64,000 bases of DNA, taken from Paramyrothecium sp. XJ0827 (lineage: Eukaryota > Ascomycota > Sordariomycetes > Hypocreales > Stachybotryaceae). Position numbers and translations under genes: made by a program. Under the pieces are notes generated by a model that was not told where the DNA came from, searched no databases, and was given only the letters and a program-made list of their open reading frames with translations. The DNA lies in the NCBI GenBank assembly GCA_020881915.1, contig JAJFPB010000006.1, positions 4,340,001 to 4,404,000 on the forward strand, read 5' to 3'. This document shows positions 1 through 11,680 of the stretch, one piece after another. Position 1 is the first letter of the stretch. Each line of letters begins with the position of its first letter.

Positions 1-1378
1 GGCAGATGTATCGCTGCAGTCCTGCCATTCTTTTTGGGGATTATGCTTTTTGTGCAGCGCTCCTATCTACACTCGTCCCGCCAAATCCGCCTCCTTGATC
101 TCGCTGCCAAGGCGCTCCTCTTCTCGCATTTTGCGGAGACGTTGGACGGGCTTGTCACTTTAAGGGCGTTCGGATGGCAAACATCATATGAAGAGCGCCT
201 TCAGGAACTTCTTACTACGTCGCAACGGCCCTTCTACGCGCTCTATTGCGTCCAGAGGTGGCTGAATCTTGTCATTGACCTGATCATCGCCGCGGTAGCC
301 TTCATATTTTCCGGTATTGCAGTGGCGCTACATGGTTCTCTTAGCACTGGCCTTGTGGGACTCGCACTGGTGAACATCATCACATTCAATGGAAACGTAA
401 GAGTTTTAGTCGTTCAATACACTAACCTAGAGACATCTCTTGCGGCTGTGGCTAGAATACGAGCATACGAGAAAGTCACCCCTTCTGAAGTTTGTTCGGG
501 GGAAGAGCAAGAAGTACCTCCTGATTGGCCGCGTCAGGGAAGGCTGGAGATTATTCAGGCGTCAGCATCATATTCGTAAGGTGCCAGCCAACTGATTCTG
601 GAGACGTTGATACTGACTACCGGCTGGAGCAATTTTGATTCTCTCATCCTCAAGAATGTGTCTCTCACCATTCCCGCAGGGAGTAAAGTTGGCGTATGTG
701 GGCGGAGCGGCAGGTAGGTAATACTTCCGCTTGGGGCAGAAGCATCTGTTGACCTGAAACAGTGGCAAATCGTCGTTTTTCGCTGTGCTTCTTCGAATGC
801 TTGACTTGCAACGTGGATCGGTGCTTATAGATGGCATAGACACTGCCGATGTGCCTCGATCAACAGTACGGGCTCGGCTCAATGCTCTTCCTCAAGAACC
901 CTACTTCATCCCCAATACCTCCGTCAGGGCTTGCATCGATCCGTTTTCCCAACTTGGGGATGGAGATATCATAAGCATTCTGAAGGATATCCGGCTGTGG
1001 AGGCATCTCGGTGGCGCGGAGGCTGTGCTGGATCTGATTGTTAGTGACAGCCTCCTCTCGCACGGCCAACGCCAACTTCTCTCTCTAGGGCGGGCCTTGG
1101 CACGTCGCCCGTCGACAGGCAACATTCTACTACTTGACGAGGCGACGAGCCAATTGGATCCCGATACCGAGGATATTGTGCGTCAAGTGATCCGCCGGTG
1201 TTTCTCAGATCACACAGTCATCTCCATAGCGCATCGGTTAGGCACCATCATCGACTACGACCTTATAGTAGTGCTTGACGAAGGCAATGTGATTGAGGTT
1301 GGTGCAGCAAGCGACCTGTTGGCACAGTCGTCCTCTGCTTTCCGGCAACTCTATGATCAACAGAAGGGCGGTAGTTGA
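1..1378 (+). CDS. ABC transporter, ABCC/MRP type, C-terminal part (5' end outside window)
   Basis: This is the C-terminal third of a full-size ABC exporter of the multidrug-resistance-associated type, which pumps organic anions or conjugates across a membrane using ATP. The frame is open from base 1, so the start lies outside the window. Exons are <1..575, 630..713 and 763..1378. The first exon carries the end of the second transmembrane domain, with hydrophobic helices around 270-410. The second intron falls inside Walker A and splicing restores GRSGSGKSS. The signature loop reads LSHGQRQLLSLGRA, an H replacing the usual second G of LSGGQ. Walker B is ILLLDEATSQLD and the H-loop is SIAHRL. 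The stop is TGA at 1376-1378. The nucleotide-binding domain looks complete. The substrate cannot be told from sequence. Confidence 0.9.
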
Positions 1379-1571
1379 CTGAATTTGGGCAGTAGTTGCG
1401 AATCTACGTAAGCAGACAAATTGGATGATGAGGAGACGGGACGAGCCAAGCTTGGGAAAGCTGAAACAGAGTTGTCATTGTTGCAGTTCTGGCTAGAAAT
1501 CCTCCGAACCTAATAATTCTTTGTCTTGCCCAGCTCACATGGTTCCAGCTTAATAAGTATATAATGCGAGC

Positions 1572-2033
1572 CTAAGCAACAAATTCACCCGCCACGAATC
1601 CAGAATTGTAGCAGCTGAGAATTGTAGTGGTGGGGTCCACAGTGATGACAGTTGATTCTTCAGCACCGGCACAGTCGGCGGAGGTAGACAGTCGCACTAT
1701 ATGAGTACGTGATTAGCAACAACCCTTGTATACAAGGCATCCAAGCAGGTGTAACTCACATGGTCGTGGATTGGCGTGGACCGTTCGCAAGAGCCAACTT
1801 TGATAGGGCAGGCTTAGCCCGGTTGTTGCGGGGATGCATTTGTCAGTAAGACCATTGTCGATAAATGGGTCACCATTGATTGCGCTTCCCGCGCAGTCCA
1901 ACCCGGCGTAGTAGTGGATAAAGTAAAGCCCTTGGTATGACCCGCCCTGACGCTCCTCGAGGGCGGCACTGGGAGCTGCGTGTACGCCAGCGATGGCAAA
2001 GGCCAATGCGATGAGACCAGTAGTGACCTGCAT
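1572..2033 (-). CDS. small secreted cysteine-containing protein, 132 aa
   Basis: A two-exon gene (2033..1760 and 1696..1572; intron 1697..1759, 63 nt) encodes a 132-residue protein. The N-terminus is a classic signal peptide (residues 1 to about 19, hydrophobic core ending AGVHAAPS), followed by a possible Kex2-like or signal-proximal segment ending LEERQ. The mature part has four cysteines in two similarly spaced stretches (YYAGLDCAGS and SADCAGAEE), suggesting a duplicated or pseudo-symmetrical fold held by disulfides. I do not recognise a named family. It could be an effector-like or wall-associated secreted protein. Splicing changes the C-terminus: without it the frame ends early after an unrelated tail. 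A TATA element lies about 100 bp upstream. Confidence 0.72.
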
Positions 2034-2130
2034 GTTGAGAAAGTAGGGTTCTGAGGGAATGATTTGGATTGATTGTGTGTTATTGTGTGTTCTGTGTTCC
2101 TCGAGGGATAAGAGCAGATTGTGCGGACCT

Positions 2131-2137
2131 CTTTATA
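2131..2137 (-). promoter_or_regulatory. TATA box of the small secreted protein gene
   Basis: The minus strand reads GTATAAAG about 98-104 bp upstream of the start codon at 2033. The distance and sequence suit a TATA box for a strongly transcribed gene. Confidence 0.5.
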
Positions 2138-4750
2138 CCTCGAGTCCCTATGTTGGTTTCCGAGCTCGAGCATGGCCGAGTTCAACTCTTACCCTTTGGG
2201 AACCACCGAGACACGAGATGACCAGGATCGGGGGAATCGAAGGTGGCATTGGCAGCGTAGTATGTCATCTATCCCAGTCAAACGAGGATGGCAGAATGTC
2301 GGTGAACAGAAGGATGATGCAAACTTGGGAGTTCATCCTGGAGAAGTGCTCGCGTGGGCCTGTCACGAGAAAGAGGCGGTCGAGGTAAGCCAACCAACTT
2401 GTTATTTCTACCACAGAATCGTGCGCTGCCAAGTGGCAGGGGAACAGCTGATAAGTAAAAGTTGTCATCTTAGTCGAAATGACATTTGCACAACGACATG
2501 ATATCTATGTCTCTGAAATCTATGAGAAACACAACAGAAGAAGTGAACCAAGAATGTACAGAGCAAAACCTGGCTGCATGTCCGAAGATTCCTCCGGCTG
2601 TTCATGGAATCACCATGACGATGTAACAATTAGCTCCTGCATGCTTACCCCTTGTCCATATGTCCATATGCAGCCCTCCGAGGCACTGGCAATATGCATA
2701 GCCCTCGGGGGTTGATACCCTGCTATCCGTGGCACATGGGTGGTAACCAACATGATTTCTCAGCTCCGGAAAAGTGCACCCGCCCATCCGAACTGTAAGA
2801 CTGAATGAACAGCCACCAACATCCAATATCCCAAAAGCCGGGATCAAGTCTTCGGTTGGGTTTCAGCTGCGGAGCAATTGACCGCCGGATGCGCGGCTTC
2901 AATGGCCGAATCCGATTGCATGGCAGAGGGTGCAGATGTGCGCTTTTTTACTTATGATTGGATTGAGCTAACAATGCACATTTGCCAGCAATACTTTGAA
3001 TTTACTCTCAACCTTTCAATGACACCCAAAGACAAGGAGCGATGAGCAAGTTGCTTGGAAGCTCGGACTCCCTGCGATTTGAAGCTTCCAATGCAAAATG
3101 GGCCAAAAAGTAAAGTCAATAATGTGAGACACATAAACCGAAAAGCTGGTGGAATGCCTAAAGAGCTTGAAGGCCTATCGATTAGACTTGTGGTGAAGAA
3201 GCGATGTCTGGATGTTCTGCCCCCAATTCCACGGGCGAGCAAAACATCCACGTTGCCTCTGCCGTTCCGCAGATTGCGCATTCAGTTGAACAGCACCCGA
3301 GTGCCATCAGTATGTGAGACTTGTTAAAGAACATGTGCTGTGAACTGCTACCGCTTCGTATGAGGCTGGGGATCGATCCTGTCCTAACTGATCTCTTAAT
3401 AACTTGGAGAAAGGGATCATCGTGGGGGATCTCTCACTCGTCTACTTGGATATTGACTCCCCGAGCAGCACATTCTCTGTCGAGACGCGTTGTTCCAAAA
3501 AGGCTTCATCTGCATTTTGTCAACTCAGAAGCAGTGAGCAGACGTAGAGGTACTGTTCAGGAAAGCGAGTGATTTCCTTGCGCATAGTAAGCATCATAGA
3601 GGAGCGACTGCGAAGGAACAACAAGAACTGGGTCTTGTCGAAACAACGCGGAGCCAGCGTCGGGGTGGATCAATGATGTGAATGTGTGATAGTCCTTTAA
3701 AGTTTCTGAGCTGGATCGACATCTGCCTATACTATGCCGCCACACTGGCGCGACCAAAGTATATTCATATTACACCCCATATAATACTCCAAATCTGAGT
3801 CATCTTCATAAATTTCTCGATAATTTCACTGGTCATCTTTAGGGAAATGGGGGGCCAGAGAAGCAAGTCTTCGTCAAAGGTCTGCAGACTAGTACCATCT
3901 TGCAGTCAGTGGCATTGAGATAAGCTACCAGACGGAGCATCCCCCATTGAAGATTCAAAAAGAATAGGCACCAAGTACAGCATGGAATACCATAGAGTTG
4001 GTATTGTGATTTGAGGGAAAGGAAATGCATTTGCTTAGCTACCCTGGAGTTAATTCAGGGGTCCTTTATTAGTTTCTATACATATAGGAGGGAGATTAGC
4101 TTCTGTTTTTACTCGTCAGGCATGAATTTAACACCTTCTTTTTCACTAAGTTCGAAATTTGCATTAATCAAATGATTCCATACCCACTTACAGGTTAGTA
4201 GGTGTGGTGTTTTTGAGTCAAATCTGAGTATCCGAGACTAGGACGATTGGAAAGGTCCTATAGCAAGGTCGGGGATACAGGTATGATATCCCAGCACTGA
4301 GGGTACTGTTAACAGTGTTTCACATCGGTTTAACTATATCCTAATTTTCCACTTGTGATTGTGTGTGTGCAAACCTCTCTCTATAGTAGTTGAGTTATGT
4401 CCATGCCCCTTTAACTGACATGTTGCGGCACCAAGAGAATATCATGCTCACAATGGACCTCAAGCAACCAAGCAAAAGACTTTCATCTAGAGTTTCATTG
4501 CCTTTCAAGCCACGACATTACCACTGGGACTCGAGCATCCAGGTCGATGACCTAGAAATCCCAACATGATAGCATGATTGTAAATTCAATGTGCTATATG
4601 TTTATTAGCAGGAAATAGTTCAATAGTATTGATACTAAATGTTAAACTCAAGATCACTCCGTGCTCAAGATATGAGGAATGGCATTCCAAGCAAGCCAAG
4701 CCTAGTTCCAGACTAACCTTCTACAAAGCTATTATAGTCCCATGCGGACC
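2138..4750. other. gene-poor stretch
   Basis: Only short, unconvincing open frames are present on either strand and none shows a recognisable motif or splice pattern. The only structured piece is the repeat copy at 4006..4216, listed separately. The last kilobase is fairly AT-rich. Confidence 0.5.
4006..4216. repeat. dispersed repeat, uninterrupted copy (empty site)
   Basis: About 210 bp is clearly homologous to the sequence flanking the transposon at 58368..58431 and 60288..60433. Shared blocks include atgcatttgc, gctaccct, taggagggagatt and the near-terminal gtaggtgtggtgtttttga. This copy lacks the transposon: the two flanks are joined at ...ttTAttag..., so it records the pre-insertion arrangement. 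The nature of the repeat itself is unknown. Confidence 0.8.
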
Positions 4751-5317
4751 TCAAGACGACGTATAGATGATTCTTGGGCCAGCAACTGCGGGGTTCCAAG
4801 AGACCACATCATTATCATACACACCAACAAGCTCAAAACCTTCTTTGGTGCCAGGGGCTTTGCAGTTCGTCTTCTGGGTAAGATAGGCACTATATGTAGC
4901 ATCCCATGTCGCAAAACCCGGCTTCACGGCCGAGAGGCGACCTAGATGGATGTTACGCTGATTGCCGGGACCCCAACCGGGGGAAGGGCCTGCAACAGGG
5001 TTGTTGCTGGAGAAGAAGTCGATCTTGCGACTGCCATGCAAGGTGGCAGTGTTGTCAAGGTAGAAGGCAAATCGGCACTTCTTACCAGCGGCCGCATTGG
5101 GGTATGTAAAGGTCAAGAGAGTAGTGGTGTCCTGACCACCGTTGGTAGTAGATTTGGAAATTAGTCCTGTCGAAGTGGCGGAAATTGCACCAGTACCCGT
5201 GTTGTATTTCCAAATAGCTGAAGGGGTAAAGAACTGGTCGCTTCTGGATTCAAGAGGGGCTCCGAGGACGGCAGAAGCTGCAACAAGAGTAGCTGTGATC
5301 GCCTGGTAAAGATACAT
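4751..5317 (-). CDS. secreted But2-domain-like protein, 188 aa
   Basis: A single-exon gene encodes 188 residues. An N-terminal signal peptide (about residues 1-20, ending SAVLGAP) is followed by a beta-rich domain. Around residues 60-185 the order TTLLTFTYPNAAAGKKCRF, GRLSAVKPGFATWDAT and GFELVGVYDNDVVSWNP matches what I know of the fungal But2 C-terminal domain (first named from a ubiquitin-like-binding yeast protein, but in filamentous fungi mostly found in small secreted proteins). Only two cysteines are visible, pairing plausibly across the domain. The function of the secreted members is unknown; cell-wall or host-interface roles are inference. A TATA element lies about 137 bp upstream. 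Confidence 0.85.
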   Translation of the reverse strand: MYLYQAITATLVAASAVLGAPLESRSDQFFTPSAIWKYNTGTGAISATSTGLISKSTTNGGQDTTTLLTFTYPNAAAGKKCRFAFYLDNTATLHGSRKIDFFSSNNPVAGPSPGWGPGNQRNIHLGRLSAVKPGFATWDATYSAYLTQKTNCKAPGTKEGFELVGVYDNDVVSWNPAVAGPRIIYTSS

Positions 5318-5453
5318 ATTGCCAAGTGTAAAGATAGGAGGATGAAGGAATTGGGAGTTATGTAGAATAGAGACTGAGTAATGTTATGGCTCAGGAGAGA
5401 AATTCTGACTGTAGGCTGGCTTGGTGCATCTCTTCTGAAGGGGCCTCTGACCA

Positions 5454-5462
5454 CTTTATATA
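5454..5462 (-). promoter_or_regulatory. TATA box of the But2-like gene
   Basis: The minus strand reads TATATAAAG about 140 bp upstream of the start codon at 5317, a strong TATA element in a suitable position. Confidence 0.55.
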
Positions 5463-6808
5463 TTTATTATGGGACGCTCAAGACTGCCTTGCTTACGAGA
5501 CAATGGTGACATTTACGACTTGGAAAAGTCCTAGAGGGCAATGAGCAAACTTGATTTCGACTCTTGGCACGACGAAGAGAAAAAAAATCTCGTATAAGCA
5601 AGTGCCACAGCCGTCCGGGGTCCCGCCACCTAGCACTAATGGTTGAGCTGCGCCAGGCGGCATTGACACGGATTACACCATCTAGGGCTGACTTGTTGGC
5701 AAATATGACAGTTGAGGCGTTCGCTGCCCGCTATTGGGTGGAAGGAGGAAGGATGTGAGCCTCGACTCTCACATAATAGGTTGCCCACTTCTTAGCGGCT
5801 GTTCGGTCCTCGGGCAAAATGCACAAGTTGTCTTAGACAGCACCAACCCGACTTCGTCACGAGGCCTTTAGCACCTCAGCCCTCGAGCCTAAAAATAGGC
5901 TCACATTGATAATTATTGCCTTACTTGAGCTACGGCCGCAATTTCCTTACGTATTATCGCTATGCAACGTATACTAGTCATTGTCATTTCGTGATGATCG
6001 GGATTTGTGAGACCTGCTGCTAGTTATTGCCATTTCCGCCAGCCATGCTCTGCATCAGCCTGGTTTTCAAGCCCCTGACTGCCACCCTGTCAAACAACAT
6101 CAATGCAAAGATCTGGGAGGGCATCCGCCCAAACGCGGGGTCATAAGCAGCCTGTTCTTGAGGATTTACTTCTTAAACCGCGATTGGGTGAAAGCTTTAC
6201 GAGGCCGGAGCCGCGGGTCAGCACGGAAACGCGGCTGATAGCCTAGCGGCTTACTACCGCCAGAGCTGATTCGGATGTACAAAGCTTGTGTACAAATGAG
6301 TCTCCCGGGAGCAACGGCAATGGCGAAACCGCCGTGTCACAGGTCAGTTTTCGGCACAAAATCTGATGGTATCACGCGCAAGCAGAGACACTTTGTGTCA
6401 CGGCGTGCATCAAGCGATCTTGGTCATGCGGAAGGCTCTTTCTCGTTACTTCAACTGAGTGTGAGAAAACCTTTATCATGAATTGCTTTTAGTGCCTGCA
6501 AGTTAAGGTCGGCTTGACTGCGGTCAGCAGACCCGTGTACCTTGCTAGAGAGGGACTTCCATAGCAAAGCTTGCACTTAGTTGACAGCCCAACCAGTAGG
6601 AGAGGTTTGTGATAGCAAAGTAAACAATGGAAGATTGAATTTCATGCATGAAACGAAAACAGCTGATCGAAAGACTATCTAGATAGAGGAAACGAATGAA
6701 AGGGCAGAAATTGGAAGAAAAGTGTGTCATGGATCCAGCCAATGACAGAGACAAATGCTTGGCCTTCCAAGTGAGAAGAGCAGCGAAAGAATGACGGACA
6801 TAAAGTAA
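5463..6808. other. intergenic, no supported gene
   Basis: About 1.35 kb separate the promoter of the But2-like gene from the 3' end of the TauD-like gene. The open frames here are short and lack recognisable motifs. I see nothing further. Confidence 0.5.
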
Positions 6809-8109
6809 TTAGTCATGGTCATCTGTGGCAGTGACCCCAAGCTGCTTCACCCTCGAGCTCCTCGGCAACGAATCCCACTCCGATCCAGTCATGAGGCTGT
6901 GGTGCTGAGGCTGAACTCCCCACTTATCACTCATGTCTCTCTGCAAAGCCGTGGCAGAAGCCCACCCTTTCTCATCGTGAAGAATCAGGCGCATCAGGTA
7001 GCGCTGCTGGCTCTTATCAACTTTGGAATCCACCCATTCGCTTCTTCCGTGCAGAATCCCGTAATTATTGAAAAACAAAAGATCCCCAACCTGCTGGGAC
7101 AACTTGAGCTTGGTCTCGTTTGCAGCTTCCATGATGGCTTTCGCGGCATGCTTTTGGGCTGCAGGAACTTCAGGCGCACGAGGAGACATTGGAAATGCTG
7201 GATTGCAGCCAACAAATGCTGCGGCGAAGTTCATTTGGAGTTTACCATCCTCATAAGCCATAACAGGGCGGTCGAACGTTTTGATGGCGTTCACATTAAA
7301 CGTTGGTCTAGCATCTACAGTCAGCATCATGTCTCGGAAAGTAGTTTGTCGATACGAACCTCCAGTTGCGTTCCCAGTGCCAGTTCTTTGAAAGCGTCTT
7401 GAGCACCTCAGGATCCCTCTCGGCAAGAATGTTGTAAATGGCTCCGACGCTTGCAAGATATTGCTCACCACCTCGAGGAGGAAGGCTTTGGGTGAACATG
7501 CTAACTATGTTACCATTGTCGACATCAGTATGAAACTCCATAGAACAAGAAAGCTCCAGAGGACGAAGCGCGTCGCCATCTGGATTCACATGAGCACGGT
7601 TGCGGATGTGACCTGAATAGCTTCTAATTAGACAACGAGTGGTTTTCGTTAGCATGTGTCACTTACTGATACTGCATTCCCTTTTCGTGGCAACGTAGCT
7701 AGTGAGACCGACAAATACGATGACTCGTTCTTCTTCTGTGTACTTTGTTGGTTCTAGCCCGCGTAGAATCACAAAGCCTCGTCCATTGCTCAAAGTAGAG
7801 GAAACAGACTCCAAGCGTTTGGCGAGTTCCGTTGCCAGAGGAAAGGTGCTAGGGCTAGCAAGGCCTCTCGGAATGTTCAAAGCTGTTATATTGTGTGAGA
7901 AAAGTCATCATACCCCATCGACAGTAGTACGAACCTTTGAAATGGTCGATGGCATGACGGATGGAGAGTATATCCTCGGAACTGAGGCGCATAACATACT
8001 GCTCAGGATCACCGTCGAATGCAAGTCCGGACCATGCCATCTCATCTGAGGCTTTCAAAGGAAAACCAAATGGGACGTCTGGCTCCATTTTTGAACCCTT
8101 GGTTGGCAA
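6809..8109 (-). CDS. TauD/TfdA-family Fe(II)/2-oxoglutarate-dependent dioxygenase, 380 aa
   Basis: Four exons (8109..7935, 7882..7667, 7612..7360, 7307..6809) with introns of 52, 54 and 52 nt join in frame to give 380 residues. The family uses Fe(II), O2 and 2-oxoglutarate to hydroxylate small substrates such as taurine, other sulfonates or betaine-like amines. The facial triad is visible: H and D in MEFHTDVDNG, and the distal H in ILHGRSEW. The 2-oxoglutarate-binding Arg is in RYLMRLIL. The N-terminal part (residues about 40-110) carries the usual fungal extension with FVILRGLEP. No signal peptide is seen, so it is probably cytosolic. The third acceptor is TAG|A at 7308; the nearer TAG would bring a stop into frame. 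The substrate is unknown. Confidence 0.88.
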
Positions 8110-9722
8110 ATCCTCAGAAAGTATTCTGTCAGCTGTCCAGTGGACACAGCGCGGTAGATTTCACTGCTGGTAATGTGTTCAAAGATGGTACAAAACGTTT
8201 AATTTTTATAACTCTGCCAGACAACAGCTTCATCATTACGAAACTGACGGAGTCCATGAATGAATTATATAGCCAAAGATTTAAAACATCTCGGTGTCAA
8301 ATCCCTATAGCACAGGCCCAACTTCAGTACTACGAAATCGAAAATCGAAAAAGTTTTGGGTGCCGGAGCAAAACAAGGCGTCCTGGAAAATGATCGTGGG
8401 TCCATTCTCTATGGTTTCAGGAGGCTGTGCGACTTGGTGAATAAGGATGAAATCGCAATAGCAAGCCATATGTCAGCACACCAGCGCGTAAGCTTGCCCC
8501 CATCCAGATCCCCATTTTGGACTAGCAGCTTCTAACCGGTGAGAATGTTCAGAACACCGGTAAACACCATCGCGAATGTCTAGGCGCCTAGGACCGGTCA
8601 GAAACAATTCCATGCCACTCTCTCAGCATGAATAATTCGGTGACGCGTAATGGAACAGAAGGAACTGGAAAAGTAAAAAGGAACCTGTGCCCGCGACCAC
8701 TCCGCCTGAGCTAGAAGACACCGAAGGATAAACCGAGAAAAGATAAACGTCAATAGTAAGGAGGGTTTGTTCTTTTCAGGCCAGTTGACATGGAACAACC
8801 TACAAGAGAGGTCAGTGAAAGCCTACGTCAAGATTCGGTCAGCTTCCCACAACAACTACTGGCGTCATAGCCGATCATCACGGTATTCGCCTCACTTACA
8901 GCGATGTTCGGACGCTGCTAGTTAGCATTGAGCTTAGCCTTCAAAAGCGGGCAATGAGCAACTTCACTTGGCTGCCCACGCTGACATGTTCATACAGGAA
9001 ACAGCCCTACTCGGTATGGGATCATGGGCATCGTCGGGACCTACGAATGGACTCGTAGCGCGTCGTCCCCCACCCCAGCCAAAACAAGCTCAAGAGGAAG
9101 CAAAAAAGGCACATACATCATCTTTGACCAATTCAACAATGAGAAGCTGGGATGCTGCCTGCAAGAAAAGAGACGGCACGGATTTTTCATTGCACATGCT
9201 CAAACGCTACCTTTGCGAGGGGACGACTTCGGTACCGTGAGGCTGAGCATTTGAGCATTGGCCGCCATAAGGGCGCCTTGTTTAGTTCGCGATTCATCAT
9301 AGCAACCATGCGGCTCACAGTAGAGCCTAGCGGCATTTCAAGGAGATGACGCCTTGCAAGGAGTCAGATGTTGCTACCTCGCTGGCCCTATTGCATCTCG
9401 TATAGGTATTTTCAACTGTTACACGGCGCTTATATTCATTTTCCTCGGTGGCACGCTTATATGCAGTCAAACTCCGGCTGTGTCGATCCAGGGCAACACA
9501 TCGCATCTACTCATTCCCGTTGTATTCGACGCTTACTCGAGACTCAGAGGCCTGTCACAAAGTCGCCCTCTAGCTGGCTGTGCAAGCATCGAAGTCACAA
9601 AGAAATTCTCTCTTAGTTCAGTTGGGTGTATACGTAAAGCATTTTACCCTTCTTAACTACATACGTGAAAGCAAAGACTGCTCAGTCTTGCAACGTGGGC
9701 AAACGCTCTCATTGATTCATTT
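8110..9722. other. intergenic, no supported gene
   Basis: About 1.6 kb. Open frames around 8968..9254 are short, overlap each other in different frames and show no family motif. I do not support a gene here. Confidence 0.45.
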
Positions 9723-10699
9723 TCAATGTTTGCGATAACGTGTACGATCCAGGCAGAGAGTTACACCTATGGCTGAAATAATAAGCTTGGCTCTCTTCCG
9801 CCACCCTTTGGTCCGGCAGATCTTGACACGCCTGAAGATTGCTAGGCTTTCGAGCCTTCTTTCAGGATCACAGGAGTAGATTATCGTGCTGACACCGTTG
9901 TGGTCATCCTCGCTATCCTCGACAAACGAGATTTCCCTGAAACCGAGACCAGCATAAAAGGTCTTCCCCATGCCCGCTGCGTTTACGCCCAACTTTGCAT
10001 CAGTGTTTGTAAACTGCATGCTTAGTTTTACAAGCGAGCTAGCATGTCCACGTCTCCAATAGGCCGGGTGAGTTACAACCATCTCCAAGATATAGTGGCC
10101 CCGCAAGTGTCTGGAATGTTCAATCAGTACAGTGATCGCAGCCCCTAGTAGGCCGCACGGCTTACCGTTGCTTCGCTGCCGCACTAGCTTTGCCCCAAGA
10201 ATCGTAGTGCTTCCAGTCAAGGTCCCTACATTCGTTTTCCGGCAAGGTCGGGTAATTCTCTGCTCCAGAGTTACAGACCCTTACTTGCCGCAAGTGGGTA
10301 GGAAAAAATCGCACCTTGATCAAAATTGCACTGGTTCATTGGAGGCGAGCCAGGCGGAGCCTTGATCCACGCAACGGCCACAGGAACCAAGGCATCTTTC
10401 TCTGGTGGAGTCCAACCGATATCTGTCGGGAACTTGGCTGTAGTATAGCTGTTTTCAACTGGATTGTACTTATCCAGGGCAACGTAAACAATTGAGTTTT
10501 CATTTCCTATAGCATTTGCAAAAGTCTTCCGGTACGAGAGTAACGTGTCCTCGGGGTAGTCTTCGTGATGCGGTCTCTCCCACTCAAAAATTGGGGAATA
10601 TCGGAAACCGGCGCAGCATATGACTCCTATGCGCATAACGTCGGACGGCCTAGCCTGGCGAGTGATGGGAGTGGAGGGGGCTCTTGTTGATGCACCCAT
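9723..10699 (-). CDS. GNAT-family N-acetyltransferase, 288 aa
   Basis: Three exons (10699..10315, 10259..10166, 10110..9723) with two 55-nt introns give 288 residues. The acetyl-CoA-binding motif A is clear in the third exon: the strand HYILEMVVTHPAYW is followed by the pyrophosphate loop RRGHASSLVK and a helix. A later segment, FYAGLGFREI, is the usual GNAT motif B region with its conserved aromatic and GF. The protein begins with R and P residues typical of GNATs acting on small molecules (RQARPSDVMRIGVI). It most likely transfers acetyl from acetyl-CoA to an amine. The first half also resembles the fungal members that follow a trichothecene-acetyltransferase-like layout, but the substrate is not deducible. 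It stands alone between a TauD gene and a regulator. Confidence 0.85.
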
Positions 10700-11680
10700 G
10701 GCTCAACGATCAAGGAAAACAAGAAGAGAGAGATTAAAAGGAGATACGAAAAACGAAGAAAATGAGGATAAATCGTAGTATGACCACTTCACCGGCTCCT
10801 GCTACATCGTCCAAAACACTCAATTTAATTGTAGAGGATGGGCTGTTCAAGGCAAACAACAGAGCGATCCATCACCCTTTTATGATGATTCTACGTGAAT
10901 CTTGTCTCATGATCAATGCACATTAAGCCGAATTTCGGCAACATTCCGTCAGAAGCAATACTGGGCCATTGCTCCATGAGAGACCTCCGTAGACAAATTT
11001 GCAGAATCTGCAAAGGTTGCGATGCGGCTCAACCTAGGGAACCGGTGACGACCAGGCCCTTGACCGGTTAGGCGAAGCTAGTCCACAAGGGGCTTTTTTG
11101 GGTTTCAATCTCATGCATGGGACTTTGACCATTGGGGGCCGCGGCAGTGGGCATGGCCGGTTCAAGGCGAACCACGTCGCAGTTGCTGGAAGGAGTGACG
11201 CCTGGCCGCCTACTAGCAGCGCCCGAATTATTCACTTTCAGTCTTCTTTGCCCTTCTCTCATGCTGTGTCGGGCGGGGTGGTGAGAACAGATCACCTCCA
11301 ACGTGCATAAGACATCATAGTTGTGGGGATTCCCAAGGATGACGTGGCGAACGGCCACCACATTTGTGAGGGACTGAGAGTCGACTACGTCTTGCGAACC
11401 ATATGGATGCGGCCTCAATGGTACGTACCAAAGTACAGGAGGTATAAGCCATAAGAACATGCTTTTCGTTGGGTTGACCTGCAGCCCCAGCCTTCTCGCC
11501 TGACGGGGGTTCTCTTGGGTCACCGTCTTTCCTTTTTTCGCCCAATCGCGGCTACTCGACATTCACTATTTGTGGCGCGGCCTGCCTCTTACCAGGTTTG
11601 GAGACACGAGGCCGCAGAGTTCTTCCATTTCCTCGTTTTCTGCGTTTTCTGCAACCATCAACCCGCATTATCTTAGTAAC
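10700..11680. other. intergenic, promoter space between GNAT and regulator genes
   Basis: The two neighbours are divergent, so this 1 kb probably contains both promoters. A 164-residue frame at 11562..11068 on the minus strand has no recognisable motif and overlaps the likely leader of the regulator; I leave it out. Confidence 0.45.

Noticed and set aside
11068..11562. Minus-strand frame of 164 codons between the GNAT and the regulator
   Set aside because: No motif, no signal peptide and no splice pattern, and it covers a likely promoter.
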